NCBI GenBank assembly: GCA_035555595.1
Contig: DATMGK010000094.1
Location: 1 to 64,000 of the forward strand
DNA: 64,000 nucleotides
Direction: 5' to 3'
Source of the DNA: Croceibacterium_A sp035555595
GTDB lineage: Bacteria > Pseudomonadota > Alphaproteobacteria > Sphingomonadales > Sphingomonadaceae
A program made the translations under genes and the position numbers. Of this stretch, positions 15,475-24,281 are shown piece by piece (position 1 is the first letter of the stretch; each line of letters starts with the position of its first letter). The notes under the pieces were generated by a model that was given only the letters and a program-made list of their open reading frames with translations, had not been told where the DNA came from and ran no database searches.

Positions 15475-17823
15475 ATGGTCAGGAAAACCTCAGGATTTTT
15501 GCGTCTGCTGCTGGCCGGCACTGCATTGTCCGTGTCTGGCAGCGCCTTTGCCCAGGCTGCGGCGAATGACCCTGCGGCGGGCGCGACCGACGGCGAATTC
15601 GCGGAAATTGTCGTCACCGCAACACGGCAGAGTGAATCGATCGGACGTGTCCCGATCAGCATTTCGGCCTACAATCAGGAAGCGTTGGACTCGCTTGCTG
15701 TACGCAAGGTTGACGATATCGCCCGCATTTCTCCCGGTATCACATTTGCCCGGTCTTCCGGTGGCAACGGTAACCAGACCAATATTGCGATCCGCGGCAT
15801 CAGTTCCACGATCGGCGCAGCAACGACGGGCGTGTACATCAACGATACGCCGGTTCAGGTGCGTATGATCGGCGTCACGGCCGCCAGCGGTTATCCGCTG
15901 ATCTTCGACCTTGAGCGCGTGGAAGTGCTGCGTGGCCCGCAAGGCACGTTGTTCGGCGCGAGCGCGCAGGGCGGCGCGGTCCGGTTCATCACCCCTCGGC
16001 CCGATCTTGACGACATGTCCGTTTATGGCCGCGCCGAACTTTCCTCCATCGAAGGTGGCAGCGCGAACTACGAAGCCGGTGTCGCGGTGGGCGTGCCGCT
16101 GGTGACAGATACCCTTGGGATGCGTGCCAGCGCCTGGTATCGCCATGATGGTGGCTGGGTGGACCGCGTCGGCCCACTTGTCGAAACCGGCTACGATGCG
16201 ACCAAGATCGACAAGAACATAAATCAGCAGGACTCCATGGCGTTCAAGCTGGACCTGCTGTGGCAGCCGGATCCCGCGATCTCCATTCTGCCGAGCATCT
16301 ATTACCAGAAGTCCGATGCTGATGACATCAACCAGATCTACGAGATCACGTCCGATCCGGACAAGCGCGACTATAACACGCCCAATCAGCTGGAACTGCC
16401 ATCGAAGGACTGGTTCCTGTTGTCGAGCCTTGGGTTAGAGGCTGATCTGGGCGGTGTCGATCTGGTCTCGAACACCTCTTATTTCGAGCATAAGCTCGAT
16501 CAGCTGTTCGATTATACCTATCAGTCGGCGGAACTGAACAGCACGCTCGTCCCCTACATCACCATCGACGGTCAGAACGAATACGCCGTCCATCAGGACA
16601 CGCAGAAGGCTTTCACGCAGGAATTTCGGCTTCAGTCACAAGCCGGTGGCCGGCTGAACTGGGTTCTGGGCGGGTTCTACATGCATTCGAAGCAGCGGTC
16701 GTACCAGGACATCGTTTCTCCCTACACTGACCGGCTGATCCGGCAGGCCACCGGCGGTGCGCTGGGCCTGGTGGACATCTTCGGTTCGGAAATGCTGCCC
16801 GGTGACGTGTTCTATCGTGGCATTACTGATTCCGTTGACGAACAGCTCGCCGGATTTGGCCAGGTGGATTTCAACCTGACTGACGAACTGAAGCTGACGG
16901 CGGGGGTGCGTGTTTCCAGGACGACGTTCAAGGCGGAAATATCCGGCGACGGTCCACTGAACGGTGGCCCGGATGTGACGAACATCGACCAGAAGGAAAC
17001 GCCGATCACGCCGAAGTTCGGCATCTCGTACCAGGCGGATCCCAGCCTTCTGCTCTATGCCTCCGCCGCGAAGGGCTTCCGCACGGGCGGTTCGCAGCCT
17101 CGTGAAAACTCGATCCGCTGCGCTCCCGATCTTGCGGAACTCGGGCTGACCGAAACACCGACCACGTATAAGTCAGACAGCCTGTGGTCTTATGAAATCG
17201 GCGCGAAAAAGCGGTTCGGGAACGCGCTCAGCATCGATACCAGTGCCTATGTCATCAAGTGGAATGACATGCAGCAGCGCATCATCCTGCCTTCTTGTGG
17301 CAGCGCCTTCATCGTGAACCTGGGCTCTGCCACGTCGAAAGGTTTCGACGTTTCGCTGAATGCCCGGCCGGTTCAGGGTCTGACGCTCAGTTCCACGTTC
17401 GGTTACAACAAGGTCTATTACGACGAGACGATCTATTCCGTGCCGCCGGTGGTCGTCAGGACCAAGGGGTCAAGGCTGCCAACCATCCCGCTGACCTTCA
17501 CGTTCTCCGCCCAGTACGACTTTCCTATCTCGAATGAGACGGATGGTTATTTCAGAAGCGATTTCCAGCACAACGATGCCGCGCCGCGGGGAATGCCGAC
17601 GGACTATGGCTATGATCCGCTGAACGATCCGATGCCCAAGGGGGACAATCTGGATTTCCGTTTGGGCATGCGTCGTGGTGGGATCGACGTGAACCTGTTC
17701 GTGAACAACGCGCTGGACAAGAATAACATGCAGTACTTCCGGGCCGCATCCTATTCGGTGCTGTTCCGGGCACAGGCGCCGAAGCCGCGCACGTTCGGCA
17801 TTAACGCGACTTATCGTTACTGA
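15475..17823 (+). CDS. TonB-dependent outer-membrane receptor (amine-dehydrogenase cluster)
   Basis: 782 residues. ATG 15475 has AGGGATGGG just upstream; an ATG at 15457 overlaps that signal and is rejected. The signal peptide ends in SGSAFAQA, and the TonB-box-like EIVVTATRQ is followed by the plug (VEVLRGPQGTLFGASAQGG) and a 22-strand barrel ending in an aromatic residue (NATYRY). It imports a ligand across the outer membrane using TonB energy. Its place between the amine dehydrogenase and hydrolase genes, and a shared operator, suggest uptake of the pathway substrate. Confidence 0.88.
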   Translation: MVRKTSGFLRLLLAGTALSVSGSAFAQAAANDPAAGATDGEFAEIVVTATRQSESIGRVPISISAYNQEALDSLAVRKVDDIARISPGITFARSSGGNGNQTNIAIRGISSTIGAATTGVYINDTPVQVRMIGVTAASGYPLIFDLERVEVLRGPQGTLFGASAQGGAVRFITPRPDLDDMSVYGRAELSSIEGGSANYEAGVAVGVPLVTDTLGMRASAWYRHDGGWVDRVGPLVETGYDATKIDKNINQQDSMAFKLDLLWQPDPAISILPSIYYQKSDADDINQIYEITSDPDKRDYNTPNQLELPSKDWFLLSSLGLEADLGGVDLVSNTSYFEHKLDQLFDYTYQSAELNSTLVPYITIDGQNEYAVHQDTQKAFTQEFRLQSQAGGRLNWVLGGFYMHSKQRSYQDIVSPYTDRLIRQATGGALGLVDIFGSEMLPGDVFYRGITDSVDEQLAGFGQVDFNLTDELKLTAGVRVSRTTFKAEISGDGPLNGGPDVTNIDQKETPITPKFGISYQADPSLLLYASAAKGFRTGGSQPRENSIRCAPDLAELGLTETPTTYKSDSLWSYEIGAKKRFGNALSIDTSAYVIKWNDMQQRIILPSCGSAFIVNLGSATSKGFDVSLNARPVQGLTLSSTFGYNKVYYDETIYSVPPVVVRTKGSRLPTIPLTFTFSAQYDFPISNETDGYFRSDFQHNDAAPRGMPTDYGYDPLNDPMPKGDNLDFRLGMRRGGIDVNLFVNNALDKNNMQYFRAASYSVLFRAQAPKPRTFGINATYRY

Positions 17824-17833
17824 GCGGTGGGAA

Positions 17834-17854
17834 GCCGGGGCTGACCGCCCCGGC
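17834..17854 (+). terminator. Hairpin after the TonB receptor gene
   Basis: GCCGGGGC, loop TGACC, GCCCCGGC: a perfect 8-bp GC stem 10 bp after the receptor stop. No T tract follows (AAATCCTTT), so it may only attenuate read-through into the hydrolase gene at 17890. Confidence 0.45.
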
Positions 17855-17889
17855 AAATCCTTTGGCTACCTTTGGAAGAGGATCACAAG

Positions 17890-19461
17890 ATGTCGCAATC
17901 GACATCCCGGAAGGCACGCCCTTTTCGCACGGCACTGATAGGCGTTGGCGTTCTTGCCATCGCCGCGCAGGCGACAGCACAGGTCACTTCCGTTCAGGGC
18001 CCGATTCCGGCCACTGCGGACAACCCGATCTATGGGCCGGCGGATGTGAAGGGAGCCAATCTGGGCTTCAATCTGGCCAGTTATGGATACGTGGAGGAGG
18101 AGTATTTTCTCCACGGCACGGCCGCCGCTTACGAGCATACGGCCAATGGGCCCAAGGCCCGCACCGGCAAGCTGCCCTATACCACCCGGATCGTGATCCG
18201 TCGGCCGGCTGATCCAGCCAGATTCAGTGGTGTCGTTCATTTCGAACCCATCCATCCAACGCACGGATGGGATGGGCACTGGGAAGTGCTTGGTAGTTAT
18301 CTGATGCCGCGCGGTGACATCTATGTCTTCGCCGGGGTCGGTGATGCCAGCAAGGGCTGGTCGGGCAGTCCTACTTTTCCGGAACCCGCCGGCCCCACTG
18401 GCCAGAACCGCATCCTCAAGTGGTTCAATCCGGAGCGCTACGCAGCGATTTCATGGCCGGAGGAAGAAGGAATTCGTTTCGAGCTGATGGGTGATATCGG
18501 CAAGAAACTACGCAGTAATGATCGTGACAACCCCCTGCGGGGTCTGACGGTGAAAGCCATGCTGGTTGGTGGCTGGTCGTACACCGGCAGCATCCAGCGC
18601 ACCTATATCAACGAGGGCTTCCACGAGATGATCCGGCTGCCTGACGGGCGCCCGGTGTTCGATGGCTATCTCGTCGGCGTGTCATCCGCGCACAACGATC
18701 CCGGTTACCTGCCGTTGTATAATGACGAACCGTTCGTCCCGCTCGACGATCCGCGCCGGGTGCTGAGGAAGACCGACGCCAAAGTGATCGAGTTCCTCAC
18801 CGAAAGCGAGGTGGAACTAGGCAACGCGCTGATCGCGCCGAACGTACCCGACAGTGACGAGCGGATCGGCGCACACCGCGTCTATGAACTTGCCGGGGTG
18901 ATCCATACGGATAATCTGGTCGATCCTACCCTGAGTTTTCAGGAACTCCCATTCTCGGTTCAGCTTGCTGATAAGGGTTACCAGTTCTCCAGCGTCTCGA
19001 CCGTCTCGGTCAGCGATTGCGATCTGCCCCCCAGCGACATTCCGCAGGCTGCATTCGTGCGCGCAGCGGTCGACAATCTGCGCCACTGGGTGCTCGACGG
19101 GGTCGCTCCGCCGCGAGGCGCGCCTCTTCAGCGAACAGCGGAAGGGCTGGTCCGTGATGAGGTGGGCAATGCGGTCGGCGGCATTCGGGCCGCGGAATAC
19201 GAAGTGCCGTTGGCCCGGTATGGGCGCTATCAGGGTGATGACAAGCCCGGCTGCAAGGCGGACAATCTCTATCCCAGCGTCTTTTTGGTTCGCGACATGC
19301 TGCCGCCTGACGAGCTTGCGCACCGCTATGGCACGCCAGCGCAATATGTCGCCCTGTACGAGGCGGAGATCGATCGATTAACAGCCCGGCACTGGCTGTT
19401 GCCGGAAGATGGGCTGAGGCTGAAAGCGAAGAACCGCGAACGGCTCCTCAACGGTTTCTGA
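17890..19461 (+). CDS. Secreted alpha/beta-hydrolase-domain protein (Abhydrolase_10 type), copy 1
   Basis: A 523-residue exported protein with signal peptide (ALIGVGVLAIAAQATA). The nucleophile motif is VGGWSYTGS (S230), and GGIRAAEYEVPLARY near the C-terminus matches a conserved block of this hydrolase family. Members are uncharacterised periplasmic or secreted esterase/amidase-like proteins. It is about three-quarters identical to the convergent gene at 19556-21112. GAGGAT precedes the ATG. Hydrolysis of an imported ester or amide is inferred. Confidence 0.75.
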   Translation: MSQSTSRKARPFRTALIGVGVLAIAAQATAQVTSVQGPIPATADNPIYGPADVKGANLGFNLASYGYVEEEYFLHGTAAAYEHTANGPKARTGKLPYTTRIVIRRPADPARFSGVVHFEPIHPTHGWDGHWEVLGSYLMPRGDIYVFAGVGDASKGWSGSPTFPEPAGPTGQNRILKWFNPERYAAISWPEEEGIRFELMGDIGKKLRSNDRDNPLRGLTVKAMLVGGWSYTGSIQRTYINEGFHEMIRLPDGRPVFDGYLVGVSSAHNDPGYLPLYNDEPFVPLDDPRRVLRKTDAKVIEFLTESEVELGNALIAPNVPDSDERIGAHRVYELAGVIHTDNLVDPTLSFQELPFSVQLADKGYQFSSVSTVSVSDCDLPPSDIPQAAFVRAAVDNLRHWVLDGVAPPRGAPLQRTAEGLVRDEVGNAVGGIRAAEYEVPLARYGRYQGDDKPGCKADNLYPSVFLVRDMLPPDELAHRYGTPAQYVALYEAEIDRLTARHWLLPEDGLRLKAKNRERLLNGF

Positions 19462-19477
19462 GCAAATCCCTGTTATA

Positions 19478-19503
19478 GTCCGCCGGGGTATCACCCGGCG
19501 GAC
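19478..19503. terminator. Bidirectional terminator between paralogous hydrolase genes
   Basis: GTCCGCCGGG, loop GTATCA, CCCGGCGGAC: a perfect 10-bp stem in the 94-bp gap between two converging genes, 16 bp after the stop of the first. No long T run on either side. Confidence 0.6.
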
Positions 19504-19555
19504 CTACCCTGACGACCGATCACCGATTGGCGGAGGTCGTCTGGTGGGCGAATTG

Positions 19556-21112
19556 TCAAAACCCGTCCGCCACCCATTCCCTCGCTTCGGCTTTCAGTCT
19601 CAGCCCATCTTCCGGCAACAGCCAGCGCTGGGCTATCAGCCGGGCGACCTCCGCATCATAAAGCGCAAGGTAGCGCTCAGGCGTGCCGTAACGGCTCACT
19701 AGTTCCTCCTTCGTGAGCGGATCGCGCACGAAGAACGAATTGGGATACTGCTGTTCCGCCCGGCAGGTCGGATAGGTGTCACCCTGATAGCGGCCATACC
19801 GGGCCAACGGCACTTCGTATTCCGCGGCCCGAATGCCGCCGAGTATGTTGCCGGCGGAATCGCGTATCAGCTTGCCATTTTCGCGCCGTAGCGGTTCGGC
19901 GCGGGGAGGCAGCGTACCGTCCAGCACCCAGTGGCGCAGGTTGTCGACCGCGCCCCGGACAAATTCGGCCTGCGGGATATCGCTTTGCGGAAGCGGGCAA
20001 TTGGCGACCGACACGCTGGAGACCCCCATCATCCTGTACCCCTTGGCGATCAACTGCGCGGCATAGGGCCGCTCGCGAGAGCCGTGGTTGGGATCATGCA
20101 GACTGTCGGTATGAATCACTCCGGCGAGTTCATAGACGCGGTGCGCGCCGATCCGCTCGTCGCTGTCGGGCACGTTCGGCGCGGTGGGTGCATTGCCCAT
20201 CTCAACCTCGGCCTCCGTCAGGAACTCGATCACTTTGGCGTCAGTCTTCCTCAGCACCCGGCGCGGATCGTTGAGCGGGACGAACGGTTCGTCATTGTAC
20301 AGTGAGAGGTAACCGGGGTTGTTATGCGCGGATGACACGCCGACGAGATAACCATCGAACACCGGGCGCCCGTCAGGCAGCCGGATCATCTCGTGGAAGC
20401 CCTCGTTGATATAGGTGCGCTGAATGCTGCCGGTGTAGGACCAGCCGCCTACCAGCATGGCTTTGACGTCCAGACCTCTCAGCGGATTATCAGCATCATT
20501 ACTGCGCAGCTTCTTGCCGATTTCTCCCATGATCTCGTAGCGGATGCCCTCTTCTTCGGGCCACGAAATCGCCGCATAGCGCTCTGGATTGAACCACTTG
20601 AGGATGCGGTTCTGGCCGATGGGGCCGGATTCCGCAGGGAAGTTGGGGCTGCCGCCCTGGCCCTGGCTGGCATCGCCGACCCCGGCAAAGACATAGATGT
20701 CGCCGCGAGACATCAGGTAGCGGCCCAACACCATCCACTGACCGTTGTAACCCTGTGTAGGATGGATGGGCTCGTAATGAACGACACCGCTGAACCTGGC
20801 GGGATCAGCCGGCCGGCGAATCACGATCCGGGTAGTATAAGGCAGCTTGCCGGTGCGTGCTCTCGGCCCATTGGCCGTATGTTCGTAAGCGGCGGCCGTG
20901 CCCTGAATGAAGTATTCTTCTTCCACATACCCGAAAGGTTTCAGCGCGATGCCGAGCTTGGCACCCGGGAAGTCTGCGGGGCCAAACATCGGATTTTCGG
21001 CGCTGAAGGGTATCGGGCCTTCTACCGAACGAATTTCCGCAGAAGCCTGCGCGCCCAGCGCCAGCAGGGCTGATCCTGCCAGTACGATCGCAATGCGATG
21101 TCGTTTCATCAT
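19556..21112 (-). CDS. Secreted alpha/beta-hydrolase-domain protein (Abhydrolase_10 type), copy 2
   Basis: A 518-residue paralogue of the gene at 17890, in convergent orientation. It has a signal peptide (IVLAGSALLALGAQASA), nucleophile VGGWSYTGS (S225) and the conserved GGIRAAEYEVPLARY block. The central 300 residues are nearly invariant between copies, while the C-terminal 150 are more diverged, which may reflect different substrate specificities. It has its own copy of the shared operator about 118 bp upstream (21221-21239). The duplication is old enough for marked drift outside the core. Confidence 0.75.
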   Translation of the reverse strand: MMKRHRIAIVLAGSALLALGAQASAEIRSVEGPIPFSAENPMFGPADFPGAKLGIALKPFGYVEEEYFIQGTAAAYEHTANGPRARTGKLPYTTRIVIRRPADPARFSGVVHYEPIHPTQGYNGQWMVLGRYLMSRGDIYVFAGVGDASQGQGGSPNFPAESGPIGQNRILKWFNPERYAAISWPEEEGIRYEIMGEIGKKLRSNDADNPLRGLDVKAMLVGGWSYTGSIQRTYINEGFHEMIRLPDGRPVFDGYLVGVSSAHNNPGYLSLYNDEPFVPLNDPRRVLRKTDAKVIEFLTEAEVEMGNAPTAPNVPDSDERIGAHRVYELAGVIHTDSLHDPNHGSRERPYAAQLIAKGYRMMGVSSVSVANCPLPQSDIPQAEFVRGAVDNLRHWVLDGTLPPRAEPLRRENGKLIRDSAGNILGGIRAAEYEVPLARYGRYQGDTYPTCRAEQQYPNSFFVRDPLTKEELVSRYGTPERYLALYDAEVARLIAQRWLLPEDGLRLKAEAREWVADGF

Positions 21113-21220
21113 GCTGCCCTCTTCCCACCTGAATTATCGACAAGCTCCGGGCTGAGCCCGGATATCAGGTAATAGCTACCCCCGCTGTTAACCCCGGCAA
21201 GAGGGGCTAACTGAGGGATA

Positions 21221-21239
21221 ATTGGTGACTTGCGGTCAC
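21221..21239 (-). promoter_or_regulatory. Shared palindromic operator, site 3 (upstream of hydrolase copy 2)
   Basis: Minus-strand GTGACCGCAAGTCACCAAT. The half-sites GTGAC and GTCAC are 5 bp apart, and T-N11-A is kept. It matches site 1 at 16 of 19 positions. It overlaps the stop codon of the permease gene and lies about 118 bp upstream of the hydrolase start. Confidence 0.65.
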
Positions 21240-22651
21240 AGCCCTGATTGTCGCGCTGTGCGGCGATCCAGTACTATGCCTATCGCCACCACGATGACGG
21301 CCGCAGCGCCGGTCGACAGCACAAGCAGGCGGTATTCATCCATGAAGGCCATCGTCACCAGCGATCCGACGATAAACGCGATCACGGCATAGGTAAGCCA
21401 TGGGAAGAACCACATCCTCAGCGCCACCGGGCCACCCGCCGCGTCCAGTTTGCGGCGCATGCGAAGCTGCGAGAAGGCTATCACCAGATAGACCAGCATT
21501 GCGATCATGCCGGTAGTGTTCATCAGCGGATCGAGTACTTCCTGCGTTTCGGCCAGGCCCACGAAGCACACCAGCGCGATCAGGATGGCAATGCAACTTG
21601 AGGCGAGGACCGCCGGCAGCGGAACGCCGGTTTGAGGCGAAACCGCTTTAAACAGCCGCGGCGCATCGCCCCGCTGCGCCAGTGAATAGAGCATTCGCGA
21701 CGAAGTGTAGTGGGCTGAAATCAGGCAGCTGCTGACCGAAGTCAGAACCACGAAGTTCATCAGGAATTCCGCATGGGGAACACCGAGCAGTTCCAGCGTG
21801 CGGCGATAAGAGCCATAGCCGGGCTGGCCCAGCAAAGGATCGTCCCAAGGTACCAGGCACACGATCAGCAGGATCGATCCGCAATAGAACAGGCACACCC
21901 GCCAGACGACAGAGTTGGATGTCTTGACGATTTCCTTTGCCGGGTTCTCCGATTCCGATGCGGCAATGGTCACGATTTCCACCCCCAGGAAGGCGAACAT
22001 GACCCCCAGCATAGACACCACCACAGCTCCGAAGCCGTTGGGCATGAAGCCGCCCCGTGCCGTCAGATTGGTCGTGCCGGACACTTCGCCCAGCGGCCAC
22101 AGATGGGTCACAGCCAGCCCCGCTATGGCCAGAAAGAACACGATGGCCAGCACCTTGGTCAGCGCGAACCAGAACTCGAATTCGCCATAGTGTCGCACCC
22201 CGAACAGATTGACGGCAGCAAGGGCCACCGACAGCGCGAGCGAGAACGCCTCAACTGAAATCGCGGGGAACCAGAGATTGAGGATCGTGCCGGCGATGAA
22301 CGCTTCCCAGGCCATCAGAATCGCCCAGAACCACCAGTAGAGCCAGCCGATGGTGAAGCCCGCCCAGCGGCCGATTGCCCGCTCTGCGTAAGTGGAGAAC
22401 GATCCGGTATCGGGGGACGAGGTCGCCATTTCGCCCAGCATTCGCATGATCGCGACCACCAGCAGGCCGCCCGCAACATAGGCCAGCACCGCCGCAGGGC
22501 CTGCCGACCGGATCACGCTGCCCGACCCGACGAAAAGCGCGCCGCCGATGACGCCGGCAATGGACATCATGGTAAGATGCCGGGATTTCAATCCGGTACG
22601 GAGCGAATTGCCGTCGCCAGAGGGCGACGCACCGGGCTGACCCTGCATCAT
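21236..22651 (-). CDS. Amino-acid permease, APC superfamily (GabP/AnsP-like)
   Basis: A 471-residue inner-membrane protein with 12 predicted helices. The N-terminal LTMMSIAGVIGGALFVGSGSVI is the APC-family substrate-site helix, and EMATSSPDTGSFSTYA and ESENPAKEIVKTS are typical of the GABA/aromatic amino-acid permease branch. It imports an amino acid with protons. It lies downstream of gabT on the same strand with a 129-bp gap; the pair suggests uptake and transamination of GABA or a similar omega-amino acid. Confidence 0.82.
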   Translation of the reverse strand: MMQGQPGASPSGDGNSLRTGLKSRHLTMMSIAGVIGGALFVGSGSVIRSAGPAAVLAYVAGGLLVVAIMRMLGEMATSSPDTGSFSTYAERAIGRWAGFTIGWLYWWFWAILMAWEAFIAGTILNLWFPAISVEAFSLALSVALAAVNLFGVRHYGEFEFWFALTKVLAIVFFLAIAGLAVTHLWPLGEVSGTTNLTARGGFMPNGFGAVVVSMLGVMFAFLGVEIVTIAASESENPAKEIVKTSNSVVWRVCLFYCGSILLIVCLVPWDDPLLGQPGYGSYRRTLELLGVPHAEFLMNFVVLTSVSSCLISAHYTSSRMLYSLAQRGDAPRLFKAVSPQTGVPLPAVLASSCIAILIALVCFVGLAETQEVLDPLMNTTGMIAMLVYLVIAFSQLRMRRKLDAAGGPVALRMWFFPWLTYAVIAFIVGSLVTMAFMDEYRLLVLSTGAAAVIVVAIGIVLDRRTARQSGL

Positions 22652-22780
22652 TCAGTTTTCACCAGTCTCTCCGCTTTGGAGGTTGCGATACCGTGCCAGG
22701 GCGCATCATCGATATGCGGGCAGCACGCAAGACTGCGGTAGAACAAGCAGGAGGTGAGACGGCTAGGCCCCGGGACAACC

Positions 22781-24064
22781 TCACAATGCCGCCGACAGCG
22801 CAGCTTCGAGGGATTCCATCCCCTCGTCCATGATCGCATCCGACGCGGTAAGTGGGGCCAGAATACGTATGCTTTCACCCCTTTGCCCGCAGTTCAGCAC
22901 CACCAGTTTCTGGTCCAGCGCGCGTTGACATACGGTTTTGGCCATCGCCGGGTCCGTTTCAGACGAGCCGCGCCGTGCGAGAATGTCGAAACCCACCATG
23001 GCGCCCAGTCCGCGCGGTGGAGAGATAGGCAGCAGATCGTTGCGCCGGCCCCATCCTTCTATCCGGCCGCGTAGTCGGTCGCCGATCACACTGGCGCGGG
23101 CGACCAGCCCTTCTTCCTCGATAACGTCGAGCACCGCCAGCGCGGCGGCGCAGCCGATAGGAGAGCCGCCATATGTTCCACCCAGCGTCCCGGGGCTTAG
23201 GGCGGCGAACAGATCGGCACGTCCGATTACGCCGGAAAGGGGGAAGCCGCCCGCCAACGATTTGGCTACCGTGACAAGATCGGGTTCCACGCCGGAATGC
23301 TCGATCGCGAACATCCGTCCGGTGCGTGCGAAACCAGTTTGTACTTCATCCGCGATCAGCAGGATTCCATGAGCATCGCACAAGGCCCTCAGCGCCGTCA
23401 GCAGCGCGCGCGGCGCGACATTGACGCCGCCTTCGCCCTGTACAGGTTCAAGAATGATGGCGGCGACATTGGATGGATGGATGGAAGCGGCGAAAACGAA
23501 GTCCAGCGCCCGCAGGCTGTCCTCCACCGTCACGCCCCGCGCTTCACTGGGAAACGGCACATGGAACACGTTGGGCAGCCCCGGTGTTCGGCGGCTCTTG
23601 TAGGGTTCGATCTTGCCCGTCAGCGTAGAGGTAAGCGAGGTGCGCCCATGAAACCCTTCGGTGAAGCTGATGATGCCGGCCCGGTCGGTGGCAGTGCGCG
23701 CGATCTTCACTGCGTTCTCGACGGCTTCCGCACCGGTCGTGAAAAGCACGGTTTGCGCGCGGGCTGAAAACGGTGCGATTGCGTTCAGCCGCTCGGCCAG
23801 CGCGATATAGTTTTCATACGGCATCACCTGGAAGGCGGTGTGGGTGAAGCATGTCAGCTGGCGTTCGACCGCCGCGATCACTCGCGGATGGCAATGACCC
23901 ACGTTCAACGTCGCGATGCCGGCTGCGAAGTCCACATAGCGGTTGCCTTCGGCATCCCACACTTCACTGTTCAGCGCTTTCGCGGCGAACACCGGCGTCG
24001 CATTGGCGACGCTGGCAGGCACCGCTGCGAAGCGGCGTTCAAACAACTGATTATTGCCGTTCAC
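22781..24064 (-). CDS. gabT: 4-aminobutyrate aminotransferase-like class III transaminase
   Basis: 427 residues, fold type I PLP enzyme. PLP-site residues are visible: GAEAVENAVKIAR (111-123), GFHGRT (137-142), D239 in IADEVQTGFARTG, and lysine K268 in TVAKSLAGGFPLSG. Length and motifs match GabT, which moves the amino group of GABA to 2-oxoglutarate, but related omega-aminotransferases share all of these. It is divergent from the LysR gene, with a degenerate copy of the shared operator between them. Confidence 0.8.
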   Translation of the reverse strand: MNGNNQLFERRFAAVPASVANATPVFAAKALNSEVWDAEGNRYVDFAAGIATLNVGHCHPRVIAAVERQLTCFTHTAFQVMPYENYIALAERLNAIAPFSARAQTVLFTTGAEAVENAVKIARTATDRAGIISFTEGFHGRTSLTSTLTGKIEPYKSRRTPGLPNVFHVPFPSEARGVTVEDSLRALDFVFAASIHPSNVAAIILEPVQGEGGVNVAPRALLTALRALCDAHGILLIADEVQTGFARTGRMFAIEHSGVEPDLVTVAKSLAGGFPLSGVIGRADLFAALSPGTLGGTYGGSPIGCAAALAVLDVIEEEGLVARASVIGDRLRGRIEGWGRRNDLLPISPPRGLGAMVGFDILARRGSSETDPAMAKTVCQRALDQKLVVLNCGQRGESIRILAPLTASDAIMDEGMESLEAALSAAL

Positions 24065-24142
24065 GAGGCCCCTCGGATCATCCCCAAGGGTGAATTAGAT
24101 ACCAATGGCATAGGCGAGAGGAGTGGACATCTCGCCTCAAAG

Positions 24143-24159
24143 TGGTGATAATCAGACAA
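24143..24159 (-). promoter_or_regulatory. Shared palindromic operator, site 4 (degenerate, gabT/lysR gap)
   Basis: Minus-strand TTGTCTGATTATCACCA agrees with GTGACYNNAARTCACCA at 11 of 15 informative positions, keeps the complete TCACCA half and the T-N11-A spacing. It lies 87 bp upstream of gabT and about 131 bp upstream of lysR, the usual place for a LysR autoregulatory site. Confidence 0.45.
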
Positions 24160-24281
24160 CGACAGGGCCGGCATAATAAGGCCCAATGCTTTGCGGTCAT
24201 CGCGCTGCGAATCGACGGGGGGCGGCCCTGTGGAGGCCTGCTTTACGCTCGTTGGGCCATGGCGGCGGGGGTCGCAATAAT

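Noticed and set aside
22652..22780. TTTTCACCAG before the permease gene as a fifth shared operator
   Set aside because: Only the TCACCA half matches; the other half-site is absent, and the site lies too close to the start codon.
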